Source: Patescibacteria group bacterium (GTDB taxonomy: Bacteria; Patescibacteriota; Minisyncoccia; Minisyncoccales; Staskawiczbacteraceae). From it: a stretch of DNA of 16,414 nt. The first letter of the stretch is position 1. Each line of letters begins with the position of its first letter. The notes beneath the pieces were generated by a model. It did not search any database, had not been told where the DNA came from, and saw nothing but the letters and a program-made list of their open reading frames with translations. This document shows, in pieces, positions 1 through 6,831 of this stretch. The translations under genes and the position numbers were made by a program. Location: assembly GCA_018894075.1 (NCBI GenBank), contig JAHIEB010000074.1, positions 1 to 16,414 on the forward strand, given 5' to 3'.

Positions 1-1
1 C

Positions 2-445
2 TTAGACGAGCTTCCTATACAGTTTGAGAGAGGCGGGAACGAGCTTAAGTTTTTTGAAACCTTGACCAAAAGTCTGGCTAACGCTTCCTCGGGCTTAGTA
101 ATGACCTATCTTCCCCAGATGGACTGTTTAATCAAAGAGGGCTGGGAAGAGGTGTTTGAGAACCCGGAGTTTAGTGAAAAATCGTATTTAGACAGATTTA
201 TTCACGAGGTGGGGCTTTTAGAGGATAATATGGACAAGATCGCCGGTTTAGTAGAAGGCAAGATTAATGTCTTTATTGGAGAGGAAAACCCATCTTCTTC
301 CGAAGAGTTCAGCCTCATTATTACAAGAAGCAGATTTCCCAATAACGAGAGGGGAGTGGTCGCAATCTTCGGGCCTGCAAGAATGCAGTACCAGAGGAAT
401 ATATCCCTGTTGCAATCAATGTTAAAATTATTAGAAGAATTTTAA
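2..445 (+). CDS. hrcA: Heat-inducible transcription repressor HrcA, C-terminal part (5' end outside the window)
   Basis: The reading frame is already open at base 2, so the N-terminal winged-helix DNA-binding part lies to the left of the window. What remains (about 147 residues) is the HrcA C-terminal dimerisation domain: an IGEENP motif, a strand resembling SLIITRS, and the family ending GPARMQYQRNISLL followed by a short helix. HrcA represses the grpE/dnaK/dnaJ and groE heat-shock genes by binding the CIRCE inverted repeat, and GroEL usually assists its folding. Any CIRCE site would be upstream and cannot be seen. The stop codon is one base from the grpE ATG, which supports a single hrcA-grpE-dnaK-dnaJ operon under autogenous control. 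A TTG at 62 is an internal codon, not the real start. Confidence 0.9.
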   Translation, partial: LDELPIQFERGGNELKFFETLTKSLANASSGLVMTYLPQMDCLIKEGWEEVFENPEFSEKSYLDRFIHEVGLLEDNMDKIAGLVEGKINVFIGEENPSSSEEFSLIITRSRFPNNERGVVAIFGPARMQYQRNISLLQSMLKLLEEF

Positions 446-446
446 A

Positions 447-896
447 ATGAAGGAAAAAACAATAGAAGAGTTAAAAAAACAAGTCGAGGAATATCTAAAC
501 GGCTGGAAGAGAGAAAGAGCAGACTTTCTCAACTATAAGCAGGAGGAGATGGAAAGAATAGCAGGCTTGATGAAATATGCTAGTGAAGAAATGACTCTGC
601 GGATTCTCCCTGTGATGGACAACTGCCTGACCGCTGAAAAGAACATTCCAAAGGAATTGAAGGAAGACGAGCACGTCAAAGGTCTTCTGCAGATACACCA
701 GCAAATGAGGGCATTATTAAAGAGCAGAGGCATTGAGGAAATAGAGGTTCTTGGCAAAACGTTTGATCCTAATTTCCACGAAGTAGTTAAGGAGGTGGAA
801 GGCCCTGATTCCCAGGTTATTGTAGAAGAAGTTCAAAGGGGGTATTTGATGCAAGGCAAAGTAATTAGACCAGCAAAAGTAATAATAACAAAATAA
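447..896 (+). CDS. grpE: Nucleotide exchange factor GrpE
   Basis: This 149-residue protein has the GrpE layout. A charged, coiled-coil-forming N-terminal helix (about residues 1-60, including ADFLNYKQ) is followed by a helical bundle segment (ILPVMDNCLTA) and a C-terminal beta-wing with the family hallmarks GKTFDPNFHEVV and QRGYLMQGKVIRPAKVII. GrpE dimers release ADP from DnaK and so restart its substrate cycle. It is shorter than the E. coli protein (about 197 residues) mainly because the acidic N-terminal tail is missing, which is common in small genomes. The ATG is one base after the hrcA stop and the stop is one base before the dnaK ATG, so translation is probably coupled along the operon. 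Confidence 0.95.
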   Translation: MKEKTIEELKKQVEEYLNGWKRERADFLNYKQEEMERIAGLMKYASEEMTLRILPVMDNCLTAEKNIPKELKEDEHVKGLLQIHQQMRALLKSRGIEEIEVLGKTFDPNFHEVVKEVEGPDSQVIVEEVQRGYLMQGKVIRPAKVIITK

Positions 897-897
897 T

Positions 898-2742
898 ATG
901 GCAAAAATAATCGGCATAGATTTAGGAACAACATTTAGCGCAGTAGCTATAATGGAGTCAGGCACTCCGCGGATTTTAGAGAACAAAGAGGGCATACGAA
1001 CAACTCCCTCTATCGTCGGCTTAACTAAAGCAGGAGAAAGATTGGTAGGCACCTTAGCTAGAAGACAGCAAATTACAAATCCGACCAACACAGTATATTC
1101 TGTTAAAAGGCTTATGGGAAGGAGATTTTCTGACCCAGAAGTGCAAAAAGACAAAAAGCTTCTGCCTTATGAAATGAGAGAGGCTCCCGATGGAGGCGTT
1201 GAAGTGAGGATTGGAGAAAAATGGCACAAGCCAGCTGAAGTTTCTGCTATGATTTTACAGAAATTAAGGCAGGATGCGGAAGAAAAGCTTGGAGAAAAGA
1301 TTACATCAGCTGTGATTACCTGCCCGGCCTACTTTGATGATTCTCAAAGAAAAGCCACTAAAGTAGCTGCCGAGATAGCCGGTTTGGACGTTAAGATGAT
1401 TCTAAACGAACCAACAGCCGCGGCTTTGGCTTACGGTTTAACTAAGCAAAAAGGCCAGCAGATTCTAGTTTATGACTTTGGAGGAGGAACATTTGACGTA
1501 TCTATTCTGGATATAAGGAAGGATCCTGATACCGTAGAGGTGGTGGGAGTTGGGGGAGACACCCATTTGGGAGGAGATGACTTTGACCAAAAAGTAATGA
1601 ATTGGATCATTGACCAGTTTAAGAAAGACTACGGTATAGACTTGTCAAAAGACGTTCTTGCTTTGCAAAGAATAAAGGAATCGGCAGAAAAAGCAAAAAT
1701 TGAGCTTTCTACTGCTTTAGAAACAGAGATAAATCTTCCTTTTGTCACTTCTGACGCTTCTGGACCAAAGCATATGCTATACAAGATGACGAGAGCTCAA
1801 CTGGAAAACCTTGTAAGGGAATACTTAGACCGATCAATTAAATTAGTTGATCAGGCCTTAAAGGATGCCAAGCTTTCAGCCAAGGATATTGAAGAAGTAA
1901 TTTTAGTCGGAGGCCAGACCAGAATGCCTGCAATTCAGGAGGCTGTAAAGACCTACTTTGGCAAAGAGCCCAACAAATCAATCAATCCGGATGAAGTAGT
2001 TGCTATTGGAGCCGCAGTTCAAGGGGCCATAATGGGCGGAGATGCCAAGGAGGTTCTTCTGCTTGACGCAACCCCTTTGTCTCTGGGGATTGAAACTTTT
2101 GGAGAGGTAAATACCGTATTAATTTCCAAGAATACCATTTATCCTGCTTCAAAGACCCAAACATTTTCCACAGCAGCTGACAACCAGACATCTGTTGAGG
2201 TTCATGTCCTGCAAGGGGAGAGGCCGATAGCAAAAGACAATAAAACTCTAGGCAGATTCATATTAGACGGAATTCCTCCTTCAGCTAGAGGCATACCCCA
2301 GGTTGAAGTGACCTTTGACATTGATTCAAACGGGATATTAAACGTGTCTGCCAAAGATAAAGCCACGCAAAAGAGCCAGTCCATCCGCATTGAAAGCTCA
2401 ATCGGAATGTCAAACGAGGAAATTGAGAAGATGAAGAAGGAGGCAGAAGTTCATGCCGAGGAGGATAAAAAGAAAAAGGAGTTGATTGATGCAAGAAACC
2501 TGGCCGATAATTTAATATACACCTCTGAAAAATCCCTAAAGGATGCCGGAGATAAAGTAAAAGAGGATGTAAAAAAGGAAATCCAGGAAAAAACTGATGC
2601 GTTGAAAAAGGCCAAGGAAAGTGATAATATGGAAGACATTAAAAGCCGAATTCAGGAACTGTCTTCAACAATTCAGAAAATAGGGGCTGATATGTATAAA
2701 AAGCAGGGCCCCGAAGAAGGAGAGATTAAGGAGAAAAAATAA
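898..2742 (+). CDS. dnaK: Molecular chaperone DnaK (Hsp70)
   Basis: A full-length 614-residue Hsp70. The ATPase domain shows phosphate-1 motif DLGTT (residues 9-12 region), PAYFDD (143-148), NEPTAAALAYG (170-180), phosphate-2 DFGGGTFD (193-200) and the adenosine motif VGGQTRMPAIQ. The conserved interdomain linker LLLDATPLSLGIET leads into the substrate-binding beta-sandwich (QTFSTAADNQTSVEVHVLQGER) and a highly charged helical lid ending in a Lys/Glu-rich tail. DnaK binds exposed hydrophobic segments of unfolded proteins in an ATP cycle driven by DnaJ and GrpE. Both partners are adjacent: grpE ends one base upstream, and the dnaK stop codon shares its last A with the dnaJ ATG. Position 142 is Cys (TCPAYF) where most bacterial DnaKs have Val. 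Confidence 0.97.
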   Translation: MAKIIGIDLGTTFSAVAIMESGTPRILENKEGIRTTPSIVGLTKAGERLVGTLARRQQITNPTNTVYSVKRLMGRRFSDPEVQKDKKLLPYEMREAPDGGVEVRIGEKWHKPAEVSAMILQKLRQDAEEKLGEKITSAVITCPAYFDDSQRKATKVAAEIAGLDVKMILNEPTAAALAYGLTKQKGQQILVYDFGGGTFDVSILDIRKDPDTVEVVGVGGDTHLGGDDFDQKVMNWIIDQFKKDYGIDLSKDVLALQRIKESAEKAKIELSTALETEINLPFVTSDASGPKHMLYKMTRAQLENLVREYLDRSIKLVDQALKDAKLSAKDIEEVILVGGQTRMPAIQEAVKTYFGKEPNKSINPDEVVAIGAAVQGAIMGGDAKEVLLLDATPLSLGIETFGEVNTVLISKNTIYPASKTQTFSTAADNQTSVEVHVLQGERPIAKDNKTLGRFILDGIPPSARGIPQVEVTFDIDSNGILNVSAKDKATQKSQSIRIESSIGMSNEEIEKMKKEAEVHAEEDKKKKELIDARNLADNLIYTSEKSLKDAGDKVKEDVKKEIQEKTDALKKAKESDNMEDIKSRIQELSSTIQKIGADMYKKQGPEEGEIKEKK

Positions 2743-3815
2743 TGACAAAGAACTACTATGAGGTCCTGGGAGTGGAGAGAGGTGCCACCCAAGAAGAGAT
2801 AAAAAAGGCATTTCACACTTTGGCCCATAAACACCATCCTCATAAAGGAGGCGATGAAAAGAAGTTTAAAGAGATAAACGAGGCATATCAAATCCTTTCT
2901 GATAAAGAGAGAAGGGCGCAGTATGACCAGTTCGGCCAGACATCTGATGGAGGAGGGTTTGACCCCAGTTGGTTCTGGGGAAAAGGCTCTAACAGCCAGT
3001 CAGAGTTTGATTTCAATGATTTGGGGGATATATTCGGAGATATGTTCGGTTTTTCTCAAAGAGGACAGCGAAAGAAAGATGTTCGCAGGGGTTCGGATAT
3101 AAGGATTGAGATTGAGATTCCCTTAGAAGATACGATAAAGGAGACTAAGAGAGTTTTTAGCATAAAGAAGATTATCTCCTGTAGCCGCTGCCAAGGTATT
3201 GGAGCAGAGCCTGGAGCTAGTGTTTCAGAATGCTTTTCTTGCAGAGGGTCGGGTTATGTTCAGCAGATAAAGCGGACTATTCTCGGTTCATTCACCCAAT
3301 CAGTTATTTGCCCTGAATGTAAGGGAGACGGCTTGAGGCCTGAAAAGCCCTGCAATGTCTGCAAGGGAGAAGGAAGGATAAAGGGAGACGAAGATATTGA
3401 ACTGGTAATTCCAGCTGGCATTGATACCAACCAGTCTATGAAAGTGTTTGAAAAAGGAAACGCGGGACGCAGGGCTGGAAAAACAGGCGATTTATATGTT
3501 AGAGTAATTGTTAAACCCCACCCAGTATTTGAGAGAAGGGGGGATGATTTATTCAGCACAAAAAACATTAGTTTCAGCCAGGCAGCTCTGGGAGGAGAGG
3601 CGGATCTGCAATTATTGGACAAAACTGACATTCTCTTGAAGGTTCCAGCTGGAATTGATTCAGGAAAGGTTTTGAGGATTTCAGGAAAAGGAATCCCGCA
3701 CTTTGGGGGATACGGCAGGGGAGACCTGTATGTGGAATTAAAAGTCAAAACTCCTGCAAGGTTATCAAAAAAACAAAAAGAGCTCTTAGAAAAGCTTAAA
3801 GAGGAGGGGATGTAA
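2742..3815 (+). CDS. dnaJ: Chaperone DnaJ (Hsp40, type I) with HPH in place of the HPD motif
   Basis: A 357-residue type I J-protein: J domain (about 3-68), a short Gly/Phe/Asp linker (70-105), a zinc-binding domain with all four CxxCxGxG motifs (Cys147/150, 164/167, 190/193, 204/207), and two C-terminal beta-barrel substrate domains (GDLYVRVIVKPHPVFERRG; later FGGYGRGDLYVEL). J-proteins deliver clients to DnaK and stimulate its ATPase through the His-Pro-Asp loop between helices II and III. Here that loop reads His32-Pro33-His34 (codons CAC? region: CAT CCT CAT) in the context HHPHKGGDEKKF, so the invariant Asp is His. Everything else looks intact. The ATG overlaps the dnaK stop by one base. 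It is the last gene of the operon; tRNA-Lys follows 9 bases after the stop. Confidence 0.95.
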   Translation: MTKNYYEVLGVERGATQEEIKKAFHTLAHKHHPHKGGDEKKFKEINEAYQILSDKERRAQYDQFGQTSDGGGFDPSWFWGKGSNSQSEFDFNDLGDIFGDMFGFSQRGQRKKDVRRGSDIRIEIEIPLEDTIKETKRVFSIKKIISCSRCQGIGAEPGASVSECFSCRGSGYVQQIKRTILGSFTQSVICPECKGDGLRPEKPCNVCKGEGRIKGDEDIELVIPAGIDTNQSMKVFEKGNAGRRAGKTGDLYVRVIVKPHPVFERRGDDLFSTKNISFSQAALGGEADLQLLDKTDILLKVPAGIDSGKVLRISGKGIPHFGGYGRGDLYVELKVKTPARLSKKQKELLEKLKEEGM

Positions 3816-3824
3816 ATCCCTTGA

Positions 3825-3897
3825 GCCCCCGTAACTCAATTGGTAGAGTAGTTCCCTTTTAAGGAAAAAGTTCCGAGTTCGAGTCTCGGCGGGGGCA
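3825..3897 (+). tRNA. tRNA-Lys (anticodon UUU)
   Basis: A complete cloverleaf can be drawn: acceptor GCCCCCG/CGGGGGC (7 pairs), D stem ACTC/GAGT with loop AATTGGTA, anticodon stem GTTCC/GGAAA (four pairs, with a G-A mismatch at 27-43), anticodon loop CTTTTAA giving UUU, a five-base variable loop, T stem CCGAG/CTCGG with loop TTCGAGT, and discriminator A. The 3' CCA is not encoded (the sequence continues CAT), so it must be added by a tRNA nucleotidyltransferase. No clear promoter lies in the 9 bases after dnaJ, so it may be processed from the operon transcript. Confidence 0.95.
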
Positions 3898-4156
3898 CAT
3901 TATTGCGTTTATTCCTTTGATGATGGGAGCCATTAAATAGTGTCAATTCTTATCAAGAGCCACCTTTTAATTGAGGCGGTTAATTATAGGAGTTCTTGGT
4001 ATAGTGGGTTTAATCACAGACCTTGTTAGAAGGAAAAAAGTAGCAAAATCAGGGTTATCAAAATAGATTCCATTTTGGGTTGAGTCCAAATTCAATCTGT
4101 GCGGGCGAGCCTACTTAGTATATAAAAATAAAAGTAAAATAGGGATACTACCCCCC
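3898..4156. other. Intergenic stretch without a recognised gene
   Basis: About 260 bases between tRNA-Lys and the next membrane protein gene. I see no strong promoter pair, no hairpin with a T-run, and no tRNA-like fold. A TATATA at 4119-4124 could serve as a -10 element for the next gene, but there is no convincing -35 element at the right distance. A short hydrophobic reading frame from the TTG near 3972 could be drawn, but nothing else supports it. Confidence 0.5.
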
Positions 4157-4945
4157 ATGGCTAAAAATATTACAATTACACCAAATAAAATTAGTTTAGG
4201 CCAAATTCTAACCACTTGTACCACAATTTTGGTTTTTTCTCTTGCTTTGATTACTTATTTTCAAAATCAAGAAGCCCCTGCATTTTTTTCTTACATAATA
4301 TTTTTGTTTATAATATTACCCTTTTCGGTCGAATCTACTCTTGTGTGCATTTATAGCGCTTCTGGTAAACACGAAAGAGCGGTCAACGTAACTTTAATAC
4401 TTTGCTTCATTGCGCTCTTACTATCATTGGCGATGCTTTTCCTTTACAATATTCTTCCAATATTTTTTTCTAAATATGTTTTATACATAGTATTGGGCGG
4501 GTTAGCCGTGGCGGGAATAATTTTTAGGCTTATAATGAGCGTACTAAGTGTTTCGGCTGAAATATACAAAAGGAGTTGGCAATCAGAACTTAGCAAATGT
4601 TTTTATAAATTAAACCAAAAAATAAAACAAAATAAACAGAGTCTATCTCGTATCGTTTATGTCTCAGATAGCCCAGTATTCAAAAGCATAATTGAGGAGA
4701 GTTTAGGCGGGACAGACTGGATAAGCTCCTCAGCTATTTTAAATGGGTCTTTGTTTTTAACCAATGAGAGCGTAGTAATTATTTTTATCAACCCGGAGGA
4801 AGACTTTAAAAAAATCATCGAAGGTTTTGAGAAAAAAAATAATAAAATCGTTGGCATTATTATAATAGATTTTAAGTTATCAAAAAACCAGAGAATATCT
4901 CTTGACCAGTATGTAGATATAATCGAAGAATGTATAATAGACTAA
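4157..4945 (+). CDS. Unrecognised integral membrane protein with a cytosolic C-terminal domain
   Basis: I do not recognise this 262-residue protein. It has four hydrophobic segments at about residues 15-35, 43-67, 78-98 and 107-130, then a soluble C-terminal part (135-262). That part starts with a basic amphipathic stretch (KLNQKIKQNKQ) and alternates short hydrophobic strands (RIVYVSD, SVVIIFINP, IVGIIIIDF) with charged helices, a pattern that suggests a small alpha/beta fold of the receiver or Rossmann type. This fold is only a guess from the pattern, with no catalytic motif to back it. The ATG at 4157 sits after a C-run with no Shine-Dalgarno sequence. It stands alone between tRNA-Lys and another small membrane protein. 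A sensor or scaffold role would be speculation. Confidence 0.75.
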   Translation: MAKNITITPNKISLGQILTTCTTILVFSLALITYFQNQEAPAFFSYIIFLFIILPFSVESTLVCIYSASGKHERAVNVTLILCFIALLLSLAMLFLYNILPIFFSKYVLYIVLGGLAVAGIIFRLIMSVLSVSAEIYKRSWQSELSKCFYKLNQKIKQNKQSLSRIVYVSDSPVFKSIIEESLGGTDWISSSAILNGSLFLTNESVVIIFINPEEDFKKIIEGFEKKNNKIVGIIIIDFKLSKNQRISLDQYVDIIEECIID

Positions 4946-5112
4946 ACTACTAAAAGAGACTCAACTTTTAAGAGGATTCCCTCTAGGGATTGAACGTCAG
5001 ACAACCATCTCAAAGTTCGAAAATCGTCCCATCTAGCGAGCAACTAAAAGTCGCTTTTATATTTTAGGCAATTTTTTAATAGAATGGAAAAAGATATTAA
5101 ATAAATAAAAAT

Positions 5113-5382
5113 ATGCCTCTCATAGCAATATCTATTGTCATATTAGCCATCATTATTACAATAGGCGTAATTTATATAGTAAAAAGTAGGATGAGATATA
5201 TGAGGAAAGAGGCGGAAAAAGAAAATAAACTAATGTTCTGGATTGGAATAGCAATAGTAGCAATAGCAGTAATATTTTTTTTAACAGCGACAGAAGAAAT
5301 GGAGAATAAGATGTGGGCTGTTCCTATTTGGATAATGGGGATAGGATTAATCGCTGGTTCGCGATATAGACTCCTGAAGTAA
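5113..5382 (+). CDS. Unrecognised small membrane protein
   Basis: This 89-residue protein is almost all membrane-spanning: hydrophobic segments at about residues 3-24 (very rich in Ile/Val), 41-58 and 69-84, with a basic loop (KSRMRYMRKEAEKENK) after the first that would be cytosolic by the positive-inside rule. I recognise no family. The 167 bases upstream contain no clear promoter, only two mutually exclusive small hairpins around 4971-4990 (AGAGG/CCTCT and TCCC/GGGA). The start has no Shine-Dalgarno sequence. The same strand and neighbouring membrane gene at 4157 hint at a shared role, but nothing in the sequence proves it. Composition and length make a chance open frame unlikely. Confidence 0.6.
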   Translation: MPLIAISIVILAIIITIGVIYIVKSRMRYMRKEAEKENKLMFWIGIAIVAIAVIFFLTATEEMENKMWAVPIWIMGIGLIAGSRYRLLK

Positions 5383-5503
5383 TGATTTTTCTTTAAGATT
5401 ATTCACAACACGGGTTTTAATTTTTTTTTCTCTCTAATCTCGGTTCCGACAACATCCACGATGCGGAGCCCCCCTTACTGAACCCAAAAACCAAAAATGT
5501 GTG

Positions 5504-5531
5504 AAAAAAAGATTTCTGCGCATTTCGCAAA
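5504..5531 (-). terminator. Possible Rho-independent terminator of the PH-domain-like gene
   Basis: Read on the minus strand, a short hairpin TTTGCG-aaatg-CGCAGA (four G-C/A-T pairs plus a wobble and a closing pair) is followed after AATC by seven Ts. It lies 7-34 bases downstream of the stop at 5538. The stem is weak, so confidence is moderate. Confidence 0.4.
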
Positions 5532-5537
5532 GTGGCA

Positions 5538-5900
5538 TTAGACAATTTTACCCGCCAAGCCTGCGATGAGATTCTTCACATATTCAGGCTTTTCCAGCCA
5601 TTTAACCTGGATAAAAGGCCTGTCTAGCTCAAGCGTGTCAAAATTTCTATCGTAGTTATAGTCCAAGGAGTCTCCTTTTTTAAGGATGTTCAGGATGTCT
5701 TGAAACAGCCTGACGTCGTAGATACCCTCAAAATCAAGCTCAATGTCCTTCCGGGGAGGATCCTTGTAAATCACTCGCCGGTCTGTGACAACAAGAGAAG
5801 CTTTTATATTAACTAAAAAAAGCCTGTTGCGGAATGAATGCTTGGGAGTAAAAGTTTCTATTACTTTTTCTCCCTCTCTTAAATGTGTTTCATCAAGCAT
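5538..5900 (-). CDS. PH-domain-like (bacterial PH) protein
   Basis: About 120 residues from the ATG at 5900. The pattern resembles bacterial pleckstrin-homology-like domains (the YdbT/bPH group): an opening LREGEKVIETFTP, then strands ending in the typical VTDRRVIYKDP turn, then DIELDFEGIYDVRLFQ and a C-terminal helix (KPEYVKNLIAGLAG). No membrane segment is visible, unlike many relatives that carry two. The function of this domain family in bacteria is mostly unknown. An ATG at 5936 would add 12 residues. I prefer 5900 because a TTGACA/TGTATT promoter (5927-5956) would start transcription downstream of 5936, and the extra residues (MLYLRKEVKLKS) look unlike a domain start. Gene and promoter are divergent from the small protein at 6032. 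Confidence 0.75.
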   Translation of the reverse strand: MLDETHLREGEKVIETFTPKHSFRNRLFLVNIKASLVVTDRRVIYKDPPRKDIELDFEGIYDVRLFQDILNILKKGDSLDYNYDRNFDTLELDRPFIQVKWLEKPEYVKNLIAGLAGKIV

Positions 5901-5926
5901 ACTTTTTAATTTTACCTCTTTTCTTA

Positions 5927-5956
5927 AATACAACATTAAAGCCGCGGGGTTGTCAA
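5927..5956 (-). promoter_or_regulatory. Promoter of the PH-domain-like gene
   Basis: On the minus strand a perfect TTGACA (5956-5951) is followed by an 18-base spacer and TGTATT (5932-5927, four of six consensus bases). The predicted transcript starts near 5920, just upstream of the ATG at 5900, with an AGAGG 14 bases before that ATG. Confidence 0.55.
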
Positions 5957-5962
5957 GACCTG

Positions 5963-5991
5963 TTGACTTTACGGGCTCTTTTTAATATATA
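5963..5991 (+). promoter_or_regulatory. Sigma70-type promoter of the small exported protein gene
   Basis: TTGACT (5963-5968), a 17-base spacer and TATATA (5986-5991) predict a start near 5998. The leader carries AAGGAG six bases before the ATG at 6032. The -35 elements of this promoter and the opposite one are only six bases apart and form an inverted repeat GTCAA/TTGAC. Confidence 0.75.
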
Positions 5992-6031
5992 GAACTAGTG
6001 TTCTTTTCATATCTTCTATAAGGAGATCTCT

Positions 6032-6394
6032 ATGCTCAACCGCGGAATCATTGCAGCAACAGTCGTTGTTTTGGCGAGTCTTTTTTTCTCGCTTGGCTTT
6101 CGTACTCCCGAGCCAAAGCCCCTTTCTGTCAACATTAACTTTGTCCCTGCGCAAGCAGGCCAGCCGGGATGCCTGCAGTTTCGCGTAGCTGACGCAATGG
6201 GCTTTCAGACCATTGTCTTTACGGACAAATGGTTTGACGGAACCCTGGACCTAGTTGAGGCAACAACAAAAACCAATGAGAAAAAGCATGTGACGGCTTT
6301 TCATGAAACCGTTCTTGGCGATAGGATTATCAGCTGGGGAGATTTTGAAACCCTTTTCAAGCAAGCAAGAACCCAAGTGGCCAAGCCAAAATAG
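6032..6394 (+). CDS. Unrecognised small exported or membrane-anchored protein
   Basis: A 120-residue protein that I cannot place in a family. It starts with a basic residue cluster and one hydrophobic segment (about residues 5-23, IIAATVVVLASLFFSLGF), consistent with an uncleaved signal anchor or a signal peptide; no lipobox Cys is seen. The rest is soluble and mixed (about 30-120), with a single Cys at about residue 47 and a Lys-rich end. The start is secure: ATG with AAGGAG six bases upstream, a clear promoter at 5963-5991, and a strong terminator right after the stop. It is therefore a one-gene transcript. Similar free-standing units recur in this window (the genes at 6832 and 14480). Confidence 0.75.
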   Translation: MLNRGIIAATVVVLASLFFSLGFRTPEPKPLSVNINFVPAQAGQPGCLQFRVADAMGFQTIVFTDKWFDGTLDLVEATTKTNEKKHVTAFHETVLGDRIISWGDFETLFKQARTQVAKPK

Positions 6395-6403
6395 GGGAGT
6401 GAG

Positions 6404-6431
6404 AGGCTCATGCAAACGCATGAGCTTTTTT
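6404..6431 (+). terminator. Rho-independent terminator
   Basis: GCTCATGC (6406-6413), loop AAAC, GCATGAGC (6418-6425), then six Ts. This gives eight perfect pairs, extendable by A-T and G-T pairs at the base. It lies 10 bases after the stop of the gene at 6032. Confidence 0.93.
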
Positions 6432-6444
6432 ATTCCCAATATAT

Positions 6445-6473
6445 TTGAAAAATTACAGGATTCGCTGTATTAT
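6445..6473 (+). promoter_or_regulatory. Promoter of tRNA-Ala
   Basis: TTGAAA (6445-6450), a 17-base spacer and TATTAT (6468-6473), each five of six consensus bases. The predicted start near 6480 is a few bases before the mature tRNA at 6486. Confidence 0.75.
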
Positions 6474-6485
6474 GCATAACTGTTA

Positions 6486-6558
6486 GGGCTCGTAGCTCAG
6501 CTGGCAGAGCACACGCATGGCATGCGTGGGGTCAGGGGTTCGAATCCCCTCGAGTCCA
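6486..6558 (+). tRNA. tRNA-Ala (anticodon GGC)
   Basis: Full cloverleaf: acceptor GGGCTCG/CGAGTCC (one G-U pair), D stem GCTC/GAGC with loop AGCTGGCA, anticodon stem CACGC/GCGTG with loop ATGGCAT giving GGC, T stem AGGGG/CCCCT with loop TTCGAAT, and discriminator A. CCA is not encoded. It has its own promoter and a T-rich stretch about 10 bases downstream. Confidence 0.97.
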
Positions 6559-6624
6559 CTAAGAATAACTTTTTATCGTCGCAGTCCACATTTTGTACCG
6601 CACAAACGTTCTCTCTATAAAATC

Positions 6625-6653
6625 TTGACATATAGATTAGAAGGTTATATATT
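6625..6653 (+). promoter_or_regulatory. Strong sigma70-type promoter of the DGR-like variable protein gene
   Basis: A perfect TTGACA (6625-6630), a 17-base spacer and TATATT (6648-6653, five of six). The predicted start near 6660 leaves about 170 bases of leader before the preferred ATG at 6832. Confidence 0.85.
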
Positions 6654-6659
6654 ATATTC

Positions 6660-6831
6660 AGACTAAAGCACCTTGAAATCATGGTTCAGAAATATGAGGC
6701 GAGCGTTTTGTTCCGTTAAAAACGGAGTAAACCTCTCGTCTCATGTGAGACAGACGTATCTCCGGAATCGTATGTCCGAACACAGGTCGTCCCGAGATAA
6801 CATCGAGGGACTAACAGTGAAAGGGTTGAAC
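6660..6831 (+). promoter_or_regulatory. Long structured 5' leader of the DGR-like variable protein gene
   Basis: Between the predicted transcript start and the ATG at 6832 the RNA can fold into a two-tier hairpin: GAGGCGAG (6696-6703) with CTCGTCTC (6735-6742), eight pairs with one G-U, enclosing CCGTT (6713-6717) with AACGG (6721-6725) across a nearly symmetric internal loop. A competing hairpin GTCTC/GAGAC (6738-6751) uses the same 3' strand. A third stem, GTCCC (6789-6793) with GGGAC (6807-6811), stands shortly before AAAGGG, which is the Shine-Dalgarno sequence. The frame is also open here from a TTG at 6673, so a protein extension cannot be fully excluded, but the leader reading fits the promoter and ribosome binding site better. 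Confidence 0.5.

Noticed and set aside
3260..3748. 162-aa minus-strand frame inside dnaJ
   Set aside because: It is a shadow frame on the opposite strand of an unmistakable dnaJ.
3972..4066. Short hydrophobic reading frame from a TTG after tRNA-Lys
   Set aside because: It is too short, without a start signal or a recognised family, and I could not support its frame with certainty.
6673..6831. N-terminal extension of the variable protein from a TTG start
   Set aside because: The extension is basic, Cys/Arg-rich and low in pattern. The ATG at 6832 has AAAGGG at the right distance and the leader has stable stems. It is not fully excluded.
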